In this document: one piece after another, positions 19,065 through 29,058 of the stretch
Numbering within the stretch: position 1 is the stretch's first letter
How the letters are laid out: each line of letters starts with the position of its first letter
DNA from: an uncultured Pelagibacteraceae bacterium
GTDB lineage: Bacteria; Pseudomonadota; Alphaproteobacteria; Pelagibacterales; Pelagibacteraceae
NCBI GenBank assembly: GCA_902530635.1
Contig: CACABC010000002.1
Span: forward strand, 53,501 to 117,500
Direction of reading: 5' to 3'
Length of the DNA stretch: 64,000 nt
The notes under the pieces: generated by a model
Database searches by the model: none
What the model was told of the DNA's origin: nothing
The model's input: the letters and a program-made list of their open reading frames with translations, nothing else
Program-made: the position numbers and the translations under genes

Positions 19065-20162
19065 TTATAGTTTTCGAGGATATTGTTTTTCACTATATTC
19101 AGTCTCAGAGAATTTAGAAATTCTTTTTAAATAGTAATAAATATAAAAAATAAAATTTTTGAAATTAAATCTTTTCAAACTTTCTTTAAAATTAATAATC
19201 TCAACTTTTAAAGGGAGAAAATATGATATTGGTAAAATTCTTTTTCTACATCTTTTTGGATAATCATATTTTTTATAGAAATTCTCTAATTTTTTTTCGA
19301 TATAACAAATATCTTTTTGATAAAAAAAGTTATCATCAATATTGCTTCTAAAGTTTTTATTTATTCCTCTCAAATCTTTTTTAACAAGAGAATCTCCCCA
19401 CCATTGAAAACCATGATAGGTGGAGTTTTCCATTACATTTTCATATTTTATATTAAATGTTTTGCAAAAATTATTCATGATATCTGAATTTTTCAAATGC
19501 AAATCTTCAAGTTTTATTACGAAAGTTTTTTTCTTTAACTCACTTGTTTTTTTTAAATGACTAAACGTTCTTTCCAAGTGAAAATTAAATCTCCAAGCAT
19601 CCAGATAATCCTGTTCGTAATAAGCTAAATTTTTCATAAAGGAGCTATATGAATCTATTGGATCTCTTATGGTGCAAACAATATCGAAATTAATATTTTT
19701 AATCGAATTAAATCTAAAAAAATGATGAAGATTTAATACCACCAATTTCTTTTTATCTAAATCTTCTCCAGATGCTTTTGAATAAGCTAAATTTAGCGCG
19801 ATAATTACTTTTCTTATATCATCAGTTTCCTCTTTGATGATTTTAATAAAATTATTTTTAAATTGTGATTTATCAACTGTATAATAACTTTTTTTATCTT
19901 CTCCAAGATAGTCATGCCTCTCATATCGCCCAACTTTTGCTACACCTTTTTTATAAGATCTTGAGTCAAAAAATTCCTCATAATTTTCTATGAACTTTCT
20001 TGCAATGATTTCAGAATTTCTCTCGTTCTTTATAATTTTCAAAAATTCATCTACATAAAAAGATCCAGGAAATTGTGAAATCTCTGAATGTTGGTCTAAT
20101 AAACTTTGAAAAAAATCTATTCCACCTCTGGACATGCAGGCCAAAATTACTACTAACTTCAT
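19065..20162 (-). CDS. Sulfotransferase-like protein
   Basis: N-term degenerate P-loop MSRGGIDFFQSLLDQHSEISQFPG; DIVCTIRDPIDSYSSFMKN. Confidence 0.72.
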   Translation of the reverse strand: MKLVVILACMSRGGIDFFQSLLDQHSEISQFPGSFYVDEFLKIIKNERNSEIIARKFIENYEEFFDSRSYKKGVAKVGRYERHDYLGEDKKSYYTVDKSQFKNNFIKIIKEETDDIRKVIIALNLAYSKASGEDLDKKKLVVLNLHHFFRFNSIKNINFDIVCTIRDPIDSYSSFMKNLAYYEQDYLDAWRFNFHLERTFSHLKKTSELKKKTFVIKLEDLHLKNSDIMNNFCKTFNIKYENVMENSTYHGFQWWGDSLVKKDLRGINKNFRSNIDDNFFYQKDICYIEKKLENFYKKYDYPKRCRKRILPISYFLPLKVEIINFKESLKRFNFKNFIFYIYYYLKRISKFSETEYSEKQYPRKL

Positions 20163-20710
20163 TATTTTTTAAATTTAATTGATTTCTTTATTTTTGAAAT
20201 TAATTCTCTTGCGAGTTGAGATGTATTTTTATTAAAATTGTTTTTTATAAGTACATTATAATTAGTTGGATATTCTGGTTTAATTTTAATGCCGACAATT
20301 TCTCCTTTGACTTTTGGGCTATGATAAATTTTCTTTTTTTTTTTAGAAATTATTTTTTTTAAATTAGATTTGATGTAAATCTCAAAATAATTTTCAATAT
20401 TTTTTCTGTTCCAATTTCTTGGTTCATTCATCATGCCTACTATTGCAAAAATAAGATTAATATTTTGATTTGTAATAAACTTTGCAAATTTACAGAATTT
20501 TCTCGATAAAATTAATCTTGATTTAAGATCATATTTGTTAAATTTAAAAATTTTTCTTAAATCGTCACCACTCATTATTAAAGTAGGACCATATAAATTA
20601 GTTATTTCTCTTTTTATCTTTTTGGCAATTGTAGTTTTTCCAGAACCAGAAAGGCCAGTAACCCAAAATAAAATTCCCTTTTTTTTATTAAATAAGATTT
20701 TCTTTTTCAT
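20162..20710 (-). CDS. cysC: Adenylylsulfate kinase (CysC-like)
   Basis: GILFWVTGLSGSGKTTIAKKI, SGDDLRKIF; APS kinase fold. Confidence 0.82.
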   Translation of the reverse strand: MKKKILFNKKKGILFWVTGLSGSGKTTIAKKIKREITNLYGPTLIMSGDDLRKIFKFNKYDLKSRLILSRKFCKFAKFITNQNINLIFAIVGMMNEPRNWNRKNIENYFEIYIKSNLKKIISKKKKKIYHSPKVKGEIVGIKIKPEYPTNYNVLIKNNFNKNTSQLARELISKIKKSIKFKK

Positions 20711-21813
20711 TTTTTGCTCAATAAAATTTTAGTTAAATCTTTTGTTTTAATTTTTATTGGATTATTTTTAAGCCTTAAAGGATTAATTCCTGAAAGGATT
20801 TTACCATAGTCTTTGTATATATCTATTCCAAGTTTTTTAAAGTTTGTTTCAAGTGCCGACTTTTTTTTAATTTTTTCTATATAAAGTATAAGTTCTAAAA
20901 TAGATCTAGTGCCTGCTAAATTTTGAATAATTTTAAATCTTTTTTGAAGATTAAATTTGCTTTTTGAATAAGCCATGTTTTCAAAATTAAACTTTAAAAA
21001 ATCGTTTAGTGTTAAAGATACAGCGTGACCATGGCTAATATTGTAAAATGCAGTAAAGGGGTAAGAAAGTGCATGTGGCGCAGTAGTTTTCGATATACTT
21101 ATTGCTTTCCCTGAAAAATTTGCTGCAAGAGCCATTTGAAAAGTATTTTTCAGTGATGGATTGTTTACGAAATTTAAATAATTTTTAAAAGATAGCTTTA
21201 AAGATTTTTTTGCATAAAAAACACTTTTAGCTGTTGATTTTAAAGATAAAAGAGACTCAATTGATTGTGATATTGCATCAAAGCCAGCTGAAGCTTTAAT
21301 TTTTTTTGATGCTCTAATAATTAATTCTGGTGATAAAATAAATTTATCTGGTTTGAGACTTTTGTGTTCAATAGAATATTTTATCTTATTAATGTATATA
21401 ACTGCATTTGATGTTACTTCTGCACCAGAACCTGCGGTGGTTGGTATTACTAAAAGATTAAAAGATTTTTCTATAATTTTATAAGTATTTTTTTTAATTT
21501 TTTTATCAACATCAAAAGAAAATTTTAATACATTTACTATTTTTGAGTAATCAATCACAGAGCCTCCACCTAAAGCAATTACAAGATCAGGATTGAATTT
21601 TTTAATTTGTAAGTATATATATTTTAATTCTTTAATCTCTGGATAATAAGATTTCTTAAAATAAAACTTATGAATTTTATTTAATAAAATACTTGGAAGA
21701 ATTTTAGAAGCACCAGATTTGTAATAAGAATTTTTTCCAGTTAAAATAAAAATTTTTTTAAAAGATTTTTTGTATATTATTTTTTTCAGTTTATTGATAC
21801 TTTTATAATTCAT
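20707..21813 (-). CDS. Iron-containing alcohol dehydrogenase, predicted phosphonoacetaldehyde reductase
   Basis: VIALGGGSVIDYSK, VIPTTAGSGAEVTSNAVIY, HAVSLTLNDFLKFN; immediately downstream of ppd. Confidence 0.82.
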   Translation of the reverse strand: MNYKSINKLKKIIYKKSFKKIFILTGKNSYYKSGASKILPSILLNKIHKFYFKKSYYPEIKELKYIYLQIKKFNPDLVIALGGGSVIDYSKIVNVLKFSFDVDKKIKKNTYKIIEKSFNLLVIPTTAGSGAEVTSNAVIYINKIKYSIEHKSLKPDKFILSPELIIRASKKIKASAGFDAISQSIESLLSLKSTAKSVFYAKKSLKLSFKNYLNFVNNPSLKNTFQMALAANFSGKAISISKTTAPHALSYPFTAFYNISHGHAVSLTLNDFLKFNFENMAYSKSKFNLQKRFKIIQNLAGTRSILELILYIEKIKKKSALETNFKKLGIDIYKDYGKILSGINPLRLKNNPIKIKTKDLTKILLSKK

Positions 21814-22910
21814 TAACCAATAAATTGGGTCTTTAATTTCTTAAGTTTAGTCGGTCTTAGGAGGTTTTCAATTTTGTGATTTCTAATTTTTATTTCAAAA
21901 AAACTCGGTCCTTTAGATTTTAAAAATTTATTTAATTCTCTCAAAAAGTTTTTTTTATCTTTTGCTTTAAAAAAATGTTTATAACCTAAACTCAATGATA
22001 AATTTTTAAAATTAATACTGTTTGCTATTGTAGGCTGGCATCCAACAGACTCGTGCGAAGCATTATTAAAAAGTATATGTTTAAAATTTTGCGTCCCAAA
22101 ATTTCCTATCAGTCCCATAGATCCAAGATGCATCAATAATGATCCATCACCGTCTAAGCATAGGACTTCTTCTTTACTATTTAACGCTACGCCTAATGAC
22201 ACCATAGAAGAATGACCCATACCACCAACCATATAAAAGTCTTTGCCATTTTTTAAATTTCTTTCTTTTCGAATTTGAAAAAGTTCACGAGAAGTATATC
22301 CGGTTGTTGAGATTAATTTTGTATCATTTTTTATTTTTTTTAAAATATTTGAAATTGCATAGCTTCTTAAAAGTTTATTTTTATTAACTTTAACTTTAAT
22401 TTTTCTTCTTGATATAAGAACATTACGCTCAACCAGACATGCAACGGGAACTTTTTTTTGTTGAGAATATTTTAAAATTCTTGATATCTTTTTTAAATCT
22501 TTATCATGTCTTAGAATGCAAGTTTTAATTTTTAATAATTTAAGTAATTTCAGGGTGATTTTTCCCTGCTCGATATGCTGAGGTTCATCTTTTGAATTTG
22601 GTGAACCTCTCCAGCCAATTATTAATAACATTGGAACTGAATAAACATTTGAGTTTGCAATTGATACTAAAGGGTTAATCGCATTGCCTAATCCAGAATT
22701 TTGCATGTATACGGCTGCTACTTTTTTCTTTGTTAAATAATAGCCAATAGCTAGTGATATTGCCCCACCTTCATTGGTAGCAATTATATGGCTTTTTTTA
22801 TTTAATTTCTCTAATGGAAACGTGATAGTTTTTAAAACACTATCAGGCACGCCTGTAAAAAAATTAATTTTCTTTTTTAAAGTAGAAATGAACTTTTCTG
22901 AAGATAGCAT
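21813..22910 (-). CDS. ppd: Phosphonopyruvate decarboxylase (TPP-dependent)
   Basis: FTGVPDSVLKTITFPLEK ... ATNEGGAISLAIGYYL ... LCLDGDGSLLMHLGSMGLIG ... FNNASHESVGCQPT. Confidence 0.9.
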   Translation of the reverse strand: MLSSEKFISTLKKKINFFTGVPDSVLKTITFPLEKLNKKSHIIATNEGGAISLAIGYYLTKKKVAAVYMQNSGLGNAINPLVSIANSNVYSVPMLLIIGWRGSPNSKDEPQHIEQGKITLKLLKLLKIKTCILRHDKDLKKISRILKYSQQKKVPVACLVERNVLISRRKIKVKVNKNKLLRSYAISNILKKIKNDTKLISTTGYTSRELFQIRKERNLKNGKDFYMVGGMGHSSMVSLGVALNSKEEVLCLDGDGSLLMHLGSMGLIGNFGTQNFKHILFNNASHESVGCQPTIANSINFKNLSLSLGYKHFFKAKDKKNFLRELNKFLKSKGPSFFEIKIRNHKIENLLRPTKLKKLKTQFIG

Positions 22911-24223
22911 TACTTCACAAGTGTTAAAATATCTTTTATTGGTGTGATTTTATTTTCGATTGGTGATGATCTTTTATGTTTTAAAATCATTTTAGCAGCT
23001 TCAGTCATAGCAGGATAAGCGGCACGTAACATATGATTTGCATAAATAACAATTTTAAAACCGTTTCTAATAAGTTCTGACTCCTTAGTCTTTGAATATG
23101 TAGATGGAACTGCAACCATAGGCTTAAAAAATTTGCTTTTTCTAAATCTTTTTGCAAATGCAAAAATTTCTTTTGGATTCTTTTCTTTACTATGTATTAA
23201 AATTGCATCTGCACCAGCTTTTGAGTATTCATCTGCTCTCTTTAATGCATCCTCTATTTTTTTTCCAAGAATTAAACTCTCTATTCTTGCAATTATCATA
23301 AAATCATCAGATATTTTTGCTTTTTTTGCAACTTTGATTTTTTTACAAAAATCTTTAATTTTATCTTGGGATACATTTTTTTGATTTTTAAAAAGCGAAT
23401 TTTTTTTGAGACCAATTTTATCTTCTATAACTATTGCTGCAACACCTGCTCGCTCTAGGGATTTTACCGTATACGAGATATGTTCAATTCTACCACCATT
23501 ATCTGCGTCAAAAATTATTGGTTTAGTTGTTACATCTAAAATTTCATTTAAACCTGAAAGTCTAGTAGATATATCGACCGACTGATTATCTGGCTTTCCT
23601 CTAGAAACAGAGTCAGTCAAACTGGATGACCACATCCCGTCGAATTCATAAAATCTATTGTTTTTTTCAATACTTAGATTCTCAATAATTAAACCTCCAA
23701 TAGAATTATGTGTCTCTAGTACTCTAACTATATCTTTAACCTGAATTAATCTTTTTAACTTTGATTTTCTAATTTCAGGAGTTGTTCCTGTTTGTAAAAT
23801 TTTATTTTTAATTTTTGAAGATGAAATATTTTTTGTATAGGGAACCTCAATAAGTTTTCCAGACCATTTTTTTAAAGTTTTAATAACTTTTGCTCTTGTA
23901 CTTTTTTGAATACCTGTTTTCCAATCATCACCGTGTACTACATAATTGGGTTTTATTTTTTGAAGATTCTGTGTGTAATCAAGAGTTTTTTGCTGTACCA
24001 CTTTTTTTACATATCTTATATTCTTTAAAATAACTTCACGTTGTCTGTAATTCAAATGAGGTAATTTCCTGTAAGAAGTTATAGCTTTATCCGTTAATAA
24101 TCCCACAGTTACATTTCCTAATTTAGATGCATATTTTAAAATATTGATATGTGCCTCGTGTAAAATATCTGCAGAAAAAGCAACATAAACTGATTTTTTA
24201 CTTTTATTTTTTTTCATTTTCAA
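22910..24223 (-). CDS. pepM: Bifunctional cytidylyltransferase / phosphoenolpyruvate phosphomutase
   Basis: C-term contains the PEP mutase signature EDKIGLKKNS and IFDADNGGRIEHI; N-term YVAFSADILHEAHINILKYASKLG is a cytidylyltransferase-like domain. Confidence 0.92.
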   Translation of the reverse strand: MKMKKNKSKKSVYVAFSADILHEAHINILKYASKLGNVTVGLLTDKAITSYRKLPHLNYRQREVILKNIRYVKKVVQQKTLDYTQNLQKIKPNYVVHGDDWKTGIQKSTRAKVIKTLKKWSGKLIEVPYTKNISSSKIKNKILQTGTTPEIRKSKLKRLIQVKDIVRVLETHNSIGGLIIENLSIEKNNRFYEFDGMWSSSLTDSVSRGKPDNQSVDISTRLSGLNEILDVTTKPIIFDADNGGRIEHISYTVKSLERAGVAAIVIEDKIGLKKNSLFKNQKNVSQDKIKDFCKKIKVAKKAKISDDFMIIARIESLILGKKIEDALKRADEYSKAGADAILIHSKEKNPKEIFAFAKRFRKSKFFKPMVAVPSTYSKTKESELIRNGFKIVIYANHMLRAAYPAMTEAAKMILKHKRSSPIENKITPIKDILTLVK

Positions 24224-24960
24224 AATTTTCTTAGTTTAACATAATCTTTATTAGAATTAATATTTACCCAGTAATAGTTTTGTTTCTTGATAGCATATAG
24301 TGAATCTCCAGTAAATTTTATATAATTATTAATAACAATTTCCCACGGTAATTTTTTATTTCTTCCAACCAAAAATTTATCCATAAAATTAAAAATTTTT
24401 TCTGATGATAATTTTGATATTTTATTTATTCCAATAACTTCCCCTAGAAAATTTTTAATTTTAGAAATATAATTAATTTCCTTAATTCTTAGTTTTTTAT
24501 CTACTTCAACAACTAAACTATTTTTTTTAAGAATTTTATTGTTTGAATGAATTCCAATAATATTTTTATTTTTATTTCTTATAATATTATCTAAAAATAA
24601 CGGATTAAAAAAAATATCAGTATGTAAGAGTAAAATGGGCATTTTTTTTTTAAACCAGGATTTCTTAAAAGAATGCCAACTGCAACCATGATTATTTTTT
24701 CTAAAATTTTCTATTTTAATAATATTAAATTTTATACCTTTAATTTTTTTTAGTACTTGCAATATCATATGAGATTTATATCCAAGAACTATTGAAATTT
24801 GTTTAGCTTTTCTTTTCTTTAAAATATCTATTATGGATTCTATTAAATATTTTTTTTCTATTTTAATCAATGATTTAGGGTGTTTTTTTCCCTTTTTCCC
24901 GAACCTTTTGCCAGTGCCAGCCGCCAGTAATAATATTGAATACTTGCTTAGATTTATCAT
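24220..24960 (-). CDS. MobA/LicC-like nucleotidyltransferase (PntC-like candidate)
   Basis: ILLLAAGTGKRFGKKGKKHPKSLIKIEKKYLIE NTP-transferase signature; adjacent to pepM. Confidence 0.78.
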   Translation of the reverse strand: MINLSKYSILLLAAGTGKRFGKKGKKHPKSLIKIEKKYLIESIIDILKKRKAKQISIVLGYKSHMILQVLKKIKGIKFNIIKIENFRKNNHGCSWHSFKKSWFKKKMPILLLHTDIFFNPLFLDNIIRNKNKNIIGIHSNNKILKKNSLVVEVDKKLRIKEINYISKIKNFLGEVIGINKISKLSSEKIFNFMDKFLVGRNKKLPWEIVINNYIKFTGDSLYAIKKQNYYWVNINSNKDYVKLRKF

Positions 24961-25793
24961 CTAATCCAAATACGAAGTAACGATCTTTGTGGACCTTTGT
25001 TATTCAATTTAAAACCTGATCTACCATGGGCTAAATAATCATTATTCAAAATAATTATATCACCCTCGTTAAGCCTGTATTTAGTTTGAAATTTTTTTTT
25101 ATTTAACAATTCATCTAATGTATTCATTGCATTAATTATTTTGGGTGACAAAGCTGATTTTTTTATATTATGCCCTGCCTCAATATATTCTCTTAAGTAT
25201 CTAAATCTGAAATTATTATAACTATTTTCAAAAATAGCTTTTTTAAAAATATTGTTATTAGAAAATCTAAAACCTCTTCTCTCAAAATAAAATCTATCTT
25301 TAAGTACATTCAAGATTTTTTTATTATTTTTTTTTAAATATCTATAAATTTTGTTTGTAGAAACAATTATAGAATCTCCTCCTTGCTTGGCCTGATTTAA
25401 GCATGCCATAATTACATATTTCGGGGGACTATATAATTGTGGTCCATCTGAATGTATTGCGCCACCTATATTAGTTTGGTGATACCTTAGTTTAATGTTT
25501 TTATTTTTTAATTTTTTCTTAAGAAGCTTTGTATTAGGTTTAACTAAAACAAATTTTTGTCCATGTTTATTTTGCGACAAAGGTTTACCAAATAATTTTG
25601 AAAATTTTATAGTTTTTGAAATTATTTTATTGGGGTCTTTTTCAAATTTTTTTATTATTATAAAAAAATTTTTTTTATTTAAATATAGCTTTTTAATATT
25701 CTTAATACTATTTTTAAGATTAAGAGTTTTTTTATTATTTTCTGTATAAATTATGAAGTTATTTTTTAGTTGTTTTAAAATATCTTTTTTCAT
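24957..25793 (-). CDS. TauD/TfdA-type Fe(II)/2OG oxygenase
   Basis: GGAIHSDGPQLYSPPKYVIMACLNQAKQGGDSIIVS (HxD) and distal LNNDYLAHGRSGF...RSLLRIWIR (H/R). Confidence 0.78.
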   Translation of the reverse strand: MKKDILKQLKNNFIIYTENNKKTLNLKNSIKNIKKLYLNKKNFFIIIKKFEKDPNKIISKTIKFSKLFGKPLSQNKHGQKFVLVKPNTKLLKKKLKNKNIKLRYHQTNIGGAIHSDGPQLYSPPKYVIMACLNQAKQGGDSIIVSTNKIYRYLKKNNKKILNVLKDRFYFERRGFRFSNNNIFKKAIFENSYNNFRFRYLREYIEAGHNIKKSALSPKIINAMNTLDELLNKKKFQTKYRLNEGDIIILNNDYLAHGRSGFKLNNKGPQRSLLRIWIR

Positions 25794-26446
25794 TTAATTT
25801 TTTTTCTTTTTTTTATAGTATAATTCAAATATTCAAAATCTTTTGCATTATCAAGATCTATACTCTCGTCATCTTGTACTTCAAAGAAAAAAGGTTTGTT
25901 ACCTATTCTGCATTTGTATTTTTTAAGTGCTCTTTTGCTAATTCCATATAGTCCAGTAGTCTCTACAACGACAGGTGTTGCGTCTTGACTTCTTGGTAAT
26001 TTTTTAGGTGAATAATTTACTGGCTTTTTTTTATGCCAAAACCAAGAATATAGAGATTTAGACGTTAATATTGAATCATATTTTTTGGTATTCTTTAAAA
26101 ATTTAATACATGAGTTAATAGTAGATACTGTCATTAGTGGAGAAGTAATAAATAATTGAAAATAAATATCTGCATCAATGATTTTAGAGTGGTAATTGAT
26201 TAGATCATTTCCGTTCGCACTATTCTTTGCAAGTTTTGGTAATCTTTTAATAAAATGGATTTTGTTTTTTTTACAATATTTATTTATTTCATCACTATCT
26301 GAATCAACATAAATTTCATCAAATTTACATTTTAATATTTTATGTAAAAGAATTTTATATAAAGGTACACCATTAATTTTAATAAAATTTTTTCCAGGCA
26401 CTCTAGTAGAGTGCTTCTTTATTGGAATAATTGCAACAACTTTCAT
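25790..26446 (-). CDS. NeuA/CMP-sialate synthetase-like cytidylyltransferase
   Basis: VAIIPIKKHSTRVPGKNFIKINGVPLYKILLHK; QLFITSPLMT. Confidence 0.82.
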   Translation of the reverse strand: MKVVAIIPIKKHSTRVPGKNFIKINGVPLYKILLHKILKCKFDEIYVDSDSDEINKYCKKNKIHFIKRLPKLAKNSANGNDLINYHSKIIDADIYFQLFITSPLMTVSTINSCIKFLKNTKKYDSILTSKSLYSWFWHKKKPVNYSPKKLPRSQDATPVVVETTGLYGISKRALKKYKCRIGNKPFFFEVQDDESIDLDNAKDFEYLNYTIKKRKKIK

Positions 26447-26452
26447 AAATTT

Positions 26453-27493
26453 CTATTTAATTAATTTAAATATTAAACTTTTAAATATAAAATTATTTTT
26501 ATCAAAGCTTATTTTCATTTTATCTTTTTTAATTTTATTTTTCCATTTTTCTTTACTTAAAGAAAATAAGAACTTTATTTTTTTTTCAAAGTTTTTGTAA
26601 ATTAGGTTGTCTAATATGTATGTCTTATTAAGATTTTTATAAGTTTTAAAGTATAATTTTTGTAAATCAAAAAATATAATTTTTTTTTCCTTAGCTAGCA
26701 TCTCTAATCCCAGGTTGGAATTAAAACATGCTATTGTTTTTGACATGTCAGCTAATGTGTAAGGAGATATTTTTTTTTCAATGTAAAATTTTTTACAATT
26801 TTGGTTAATAAATTCTAGTTCATCTTTTTCCCATTTATATTTTTTTGTCTTAAATTGATTGTATGCGAGTGCTATTAATAATTTTTTATTATGGTTTAAA
26901 CAATATCCATCTAATAATTTAAGTATTTTTGCTTCTATTTTTCTCTCTGAAGTACTCTGTCTTTTTCTAAATTGTGAAATATACATAATATCATATTTTT
27001 TTTTTTTAAAATTTTTAACTAAAATTTCATTATTTTTTAAAGCTCCGGAAATTATAAACTTTGTTTTTATAATTTTTTTTAGTATTTTTTTTATTCTTTT
27101 ATCGTAAACAAAATAATAGTCTGTCTTGTTATTACTAAAAATTTTTTTGTAAATTTTATTTTCACCAGCCCATACATTGCCTAACTGATAACAAATAGAA
27201 ATAATTTTTGGAAAAAGTTTTTTTACTTTTAATAGTTTTCCATTCATATCATGGCCAATTACAATTTTGGGCGATAAAGATTTGATTAAAAAGATTTGAT
27301 AATTTTCTTTTATTATTTTTAAATTAAATTGGAACTTACCTATAGAATAAATAAATGCTTGAATTAAATATATTAGATATATTTCATTTTTAAGTACGTA
27401 ATAATTAATATTTTTAAATTTAAGGTCAGCATAATTATTATCTACTAATAATAAGTCAACTTTTTTATTTACTTTAAAATTTAGTTTATACAT
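26453..27493 (-). CDS. Putative glycosyltransferase-like surface carbohydrate protein
   Basis: CYQLGNVWAGENKIYKKIF ... IACFNSNLGLEMLAKEKKIIFFDLQ; GT-B-like organisation. Confidence 0.4.
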   Translation of the reverse strand: MYKLNFKVNKKVDLLLVDNNYADLKFKNINYYVLKNEIYLIYLIQAFIYSIGKFQFNLKIIKENYQIFLIKSLSPKIVIGHDMNGKLLKVKKLFPKIISICYQLGNVWAGENKIYKKIFSNNKTDYYFVYDKRIKKILKKIIKTKFIISGALKNNEILVKNFKKKKYDIMYISQFRKRQSTSERKIEAKILKLLDGYCLNHNKKLLIALAYNQFKTKKYKWEKDELEFINQNCKKFYIEKKISPYTLADMSKTIACFNSNLGLEMLAKEKKIIFFDLQKLYFKTYKNLNKTYILDNLIYKNFEKKIKFLFSLSKEKWKNKIKKDKMKISFDKNNFIFKSLIFKLIK

Positions 27494-27528
27494 TTGGTGA
27501 CTATCTCAATTCAATTATGTTAGAGAAC

Positions 27529-28815
27529 TTATTTAAGAACTTTAATGACTTTTTTCTTTTTCAATATGGAGATTTCTGACAAAACTTTGCTTATTTTTTC
27601 ATTTATAGTCTCTGCAATTTGTATCAAATCAAATTTTCCATCTGCATAGGCTAGAATATTCATTCTTGTCTTTACTAAGCTATTCGTTTTTTTTGTACTA
27701 ATAGAGGGATAAAGTTTATATTTTGATAACATTGGTTCTCCTAAAGTTTTAGTTTGAATTTTAATTGTTTGTGTATTTTCAATTAGATTAATAACTTTTT
27801 TGTATATTTTAATTGAGGAGTCTAGTCCTTGAATTGAAATAAATTTTAAATCATCATGGGATGTATGGTATTCTGGATATTCACCGTATTTACTTTTCAT
27901 GATTGAACATACCGGCAAATCTACTCCTGGACTATTGTATTGTCTTTCATCACTACCTCGATCCAAAAAACTGTAATATTTTACTTTCTTTTTTTGTCTT
28001 TTGAGAACATATCTTGCAGCACAGTCCGCTAAGGTATTACCCTTTTTTGATTGTAAAAACGAAAAGTTCTTGTTGTCTCCAACACATACAACTTGAAACC
28101 CGGCAATTAAATTTTTTTTTAAATATTTTATATTTTTTTTTAAATATCCTATTGTTCCTATAGTTTCTGGAAGAAACAAAATTCTATATGAATATTTTTT
28201 ATTTTTTTTAGTTTTTAACCATTTAGCTAAGGCCAAAGATACTACTAGACCAGAAATTTCATTATTACCCATGGATGGATGGCAAATATTGGTTGAGATT
28301 AAAATTTCTTTTTTTAGCTTACCTTTTATATATATTTCTCCATATTTTAAATTTCCCTTTTTAAAATTTGAATCAATAACCACTTTATATTTGCCTTTCT
28401 TTAATACCTTTCTTTTATTATGTGAAATACAAAAGCCCCAATGTTTTTTATAATAACTGGTAACATATGGAATTGCATTTGGTTGTGATTTAAGTGAATA
28501 AATATGCTTGTTTAACTTCTTGAAATTTAAAATTTTATTAATTGGTCTAGAATACCCAACAAGATGTAAATTATTTTCTTTAAAATCTATAATTTTTTTT
28601 CCTTTTAATTCAGCAACATATGCATCTCGTACATTCCACTCTAGTGGAATGTTCCAGTCAAAAACTTTATGGCCGCTCTTTATATTGTGAATTTTTAATT
28701 GAGAGCAAATTTTTTTAAAGTAAACAAGAGTTTTATTCACTCCTTCTCCAGTCAAACTTCTATTAAATGGAAATATATTCTTGGCCCAAGAATATGCTTT
28801 TTTTCCTTCTGACAT
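27529..28815 (-). CDS. DUF4910/DUF2172-like aminopeptidase-domain protein
   Basis: LFPFNRSLTGEGVNKTL start; ILISTNICHPSMGNNEISGLVVSLALAKWL and PVCSIMKSKYGEYPEYHTSHDDLKFI. Confidence 0.75.
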   Translation of the reverse strand: MSEGKKAYSWAKNIFPFNRSLTGEGVNKTLVYFKKICSQLKIHNIKSGHKVFDWNIPLEWNVRDAYVAELKGKKIIDFKENNLHLVGYSRPINKILNFKKLNKHIYSLKSQPNAIPYVTSYYKKHWGFCISHNKRKVLKKGKYKVVIDSNFKKGNLKYGEIYIKGKLKKEILISTNICHPSMGNNEISGLVVSLALAKWLKTKKNKKYSYRILFLPETIGTIGYLKKNIKYLKKNLIAGFQVVCVGDNKNFSFLQSKKGNTLADCAARYVLKRQKKKVKYYSFLDRGSDERQYNSPGVDLPVCSIMKSKYGEYPEYHTSHDDLKFISIQGLDSSIKIYKKVINLIENTQTIKIQTKTLGEPMLSKYKLYPSISTKKTNSLVKTRMNILAYADGKFDLIQIAETINEKISKVLSEISILKKKKVIKVLK

Positions 28816-28821
28816 AATAAT

Positions 28822-29058
28822 TTATTTTATTATTTTTTTAAGAATTTTATTGATGGATTTTTCATCCATCATTTGTATTACTAGCTTTTGATCAAGATTA
28901 ATTTTAAAATATTTTTCAATTGAAATTATTAATTGTAAATGACCAAACGAGTCCCAATTTTCCACATTTTGCGTGCTTAGATTTTTTTCAACACTATTTT
29001 TTAAGTTAAATTCCTTAATAATTATATTTCTAATTATTTGTTCTAATTTCTTTTCCAT
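28822..29058 (-). CDS. Acyl carrier protein
   Basis: 78 aa with phosphopantetheine site ENWDSFGHLQLIISIEKYF; overlaps downstream end of the AMP-ligase. Confidence 0.88.
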   Translation of the reverse strand: MEKKLEQIIRNIIIKEFNLKNSVEKNLSTQNVENWDSFGHLQLIISIEKYFKINLDQKLVIQMMDEKSINKILKKIIK

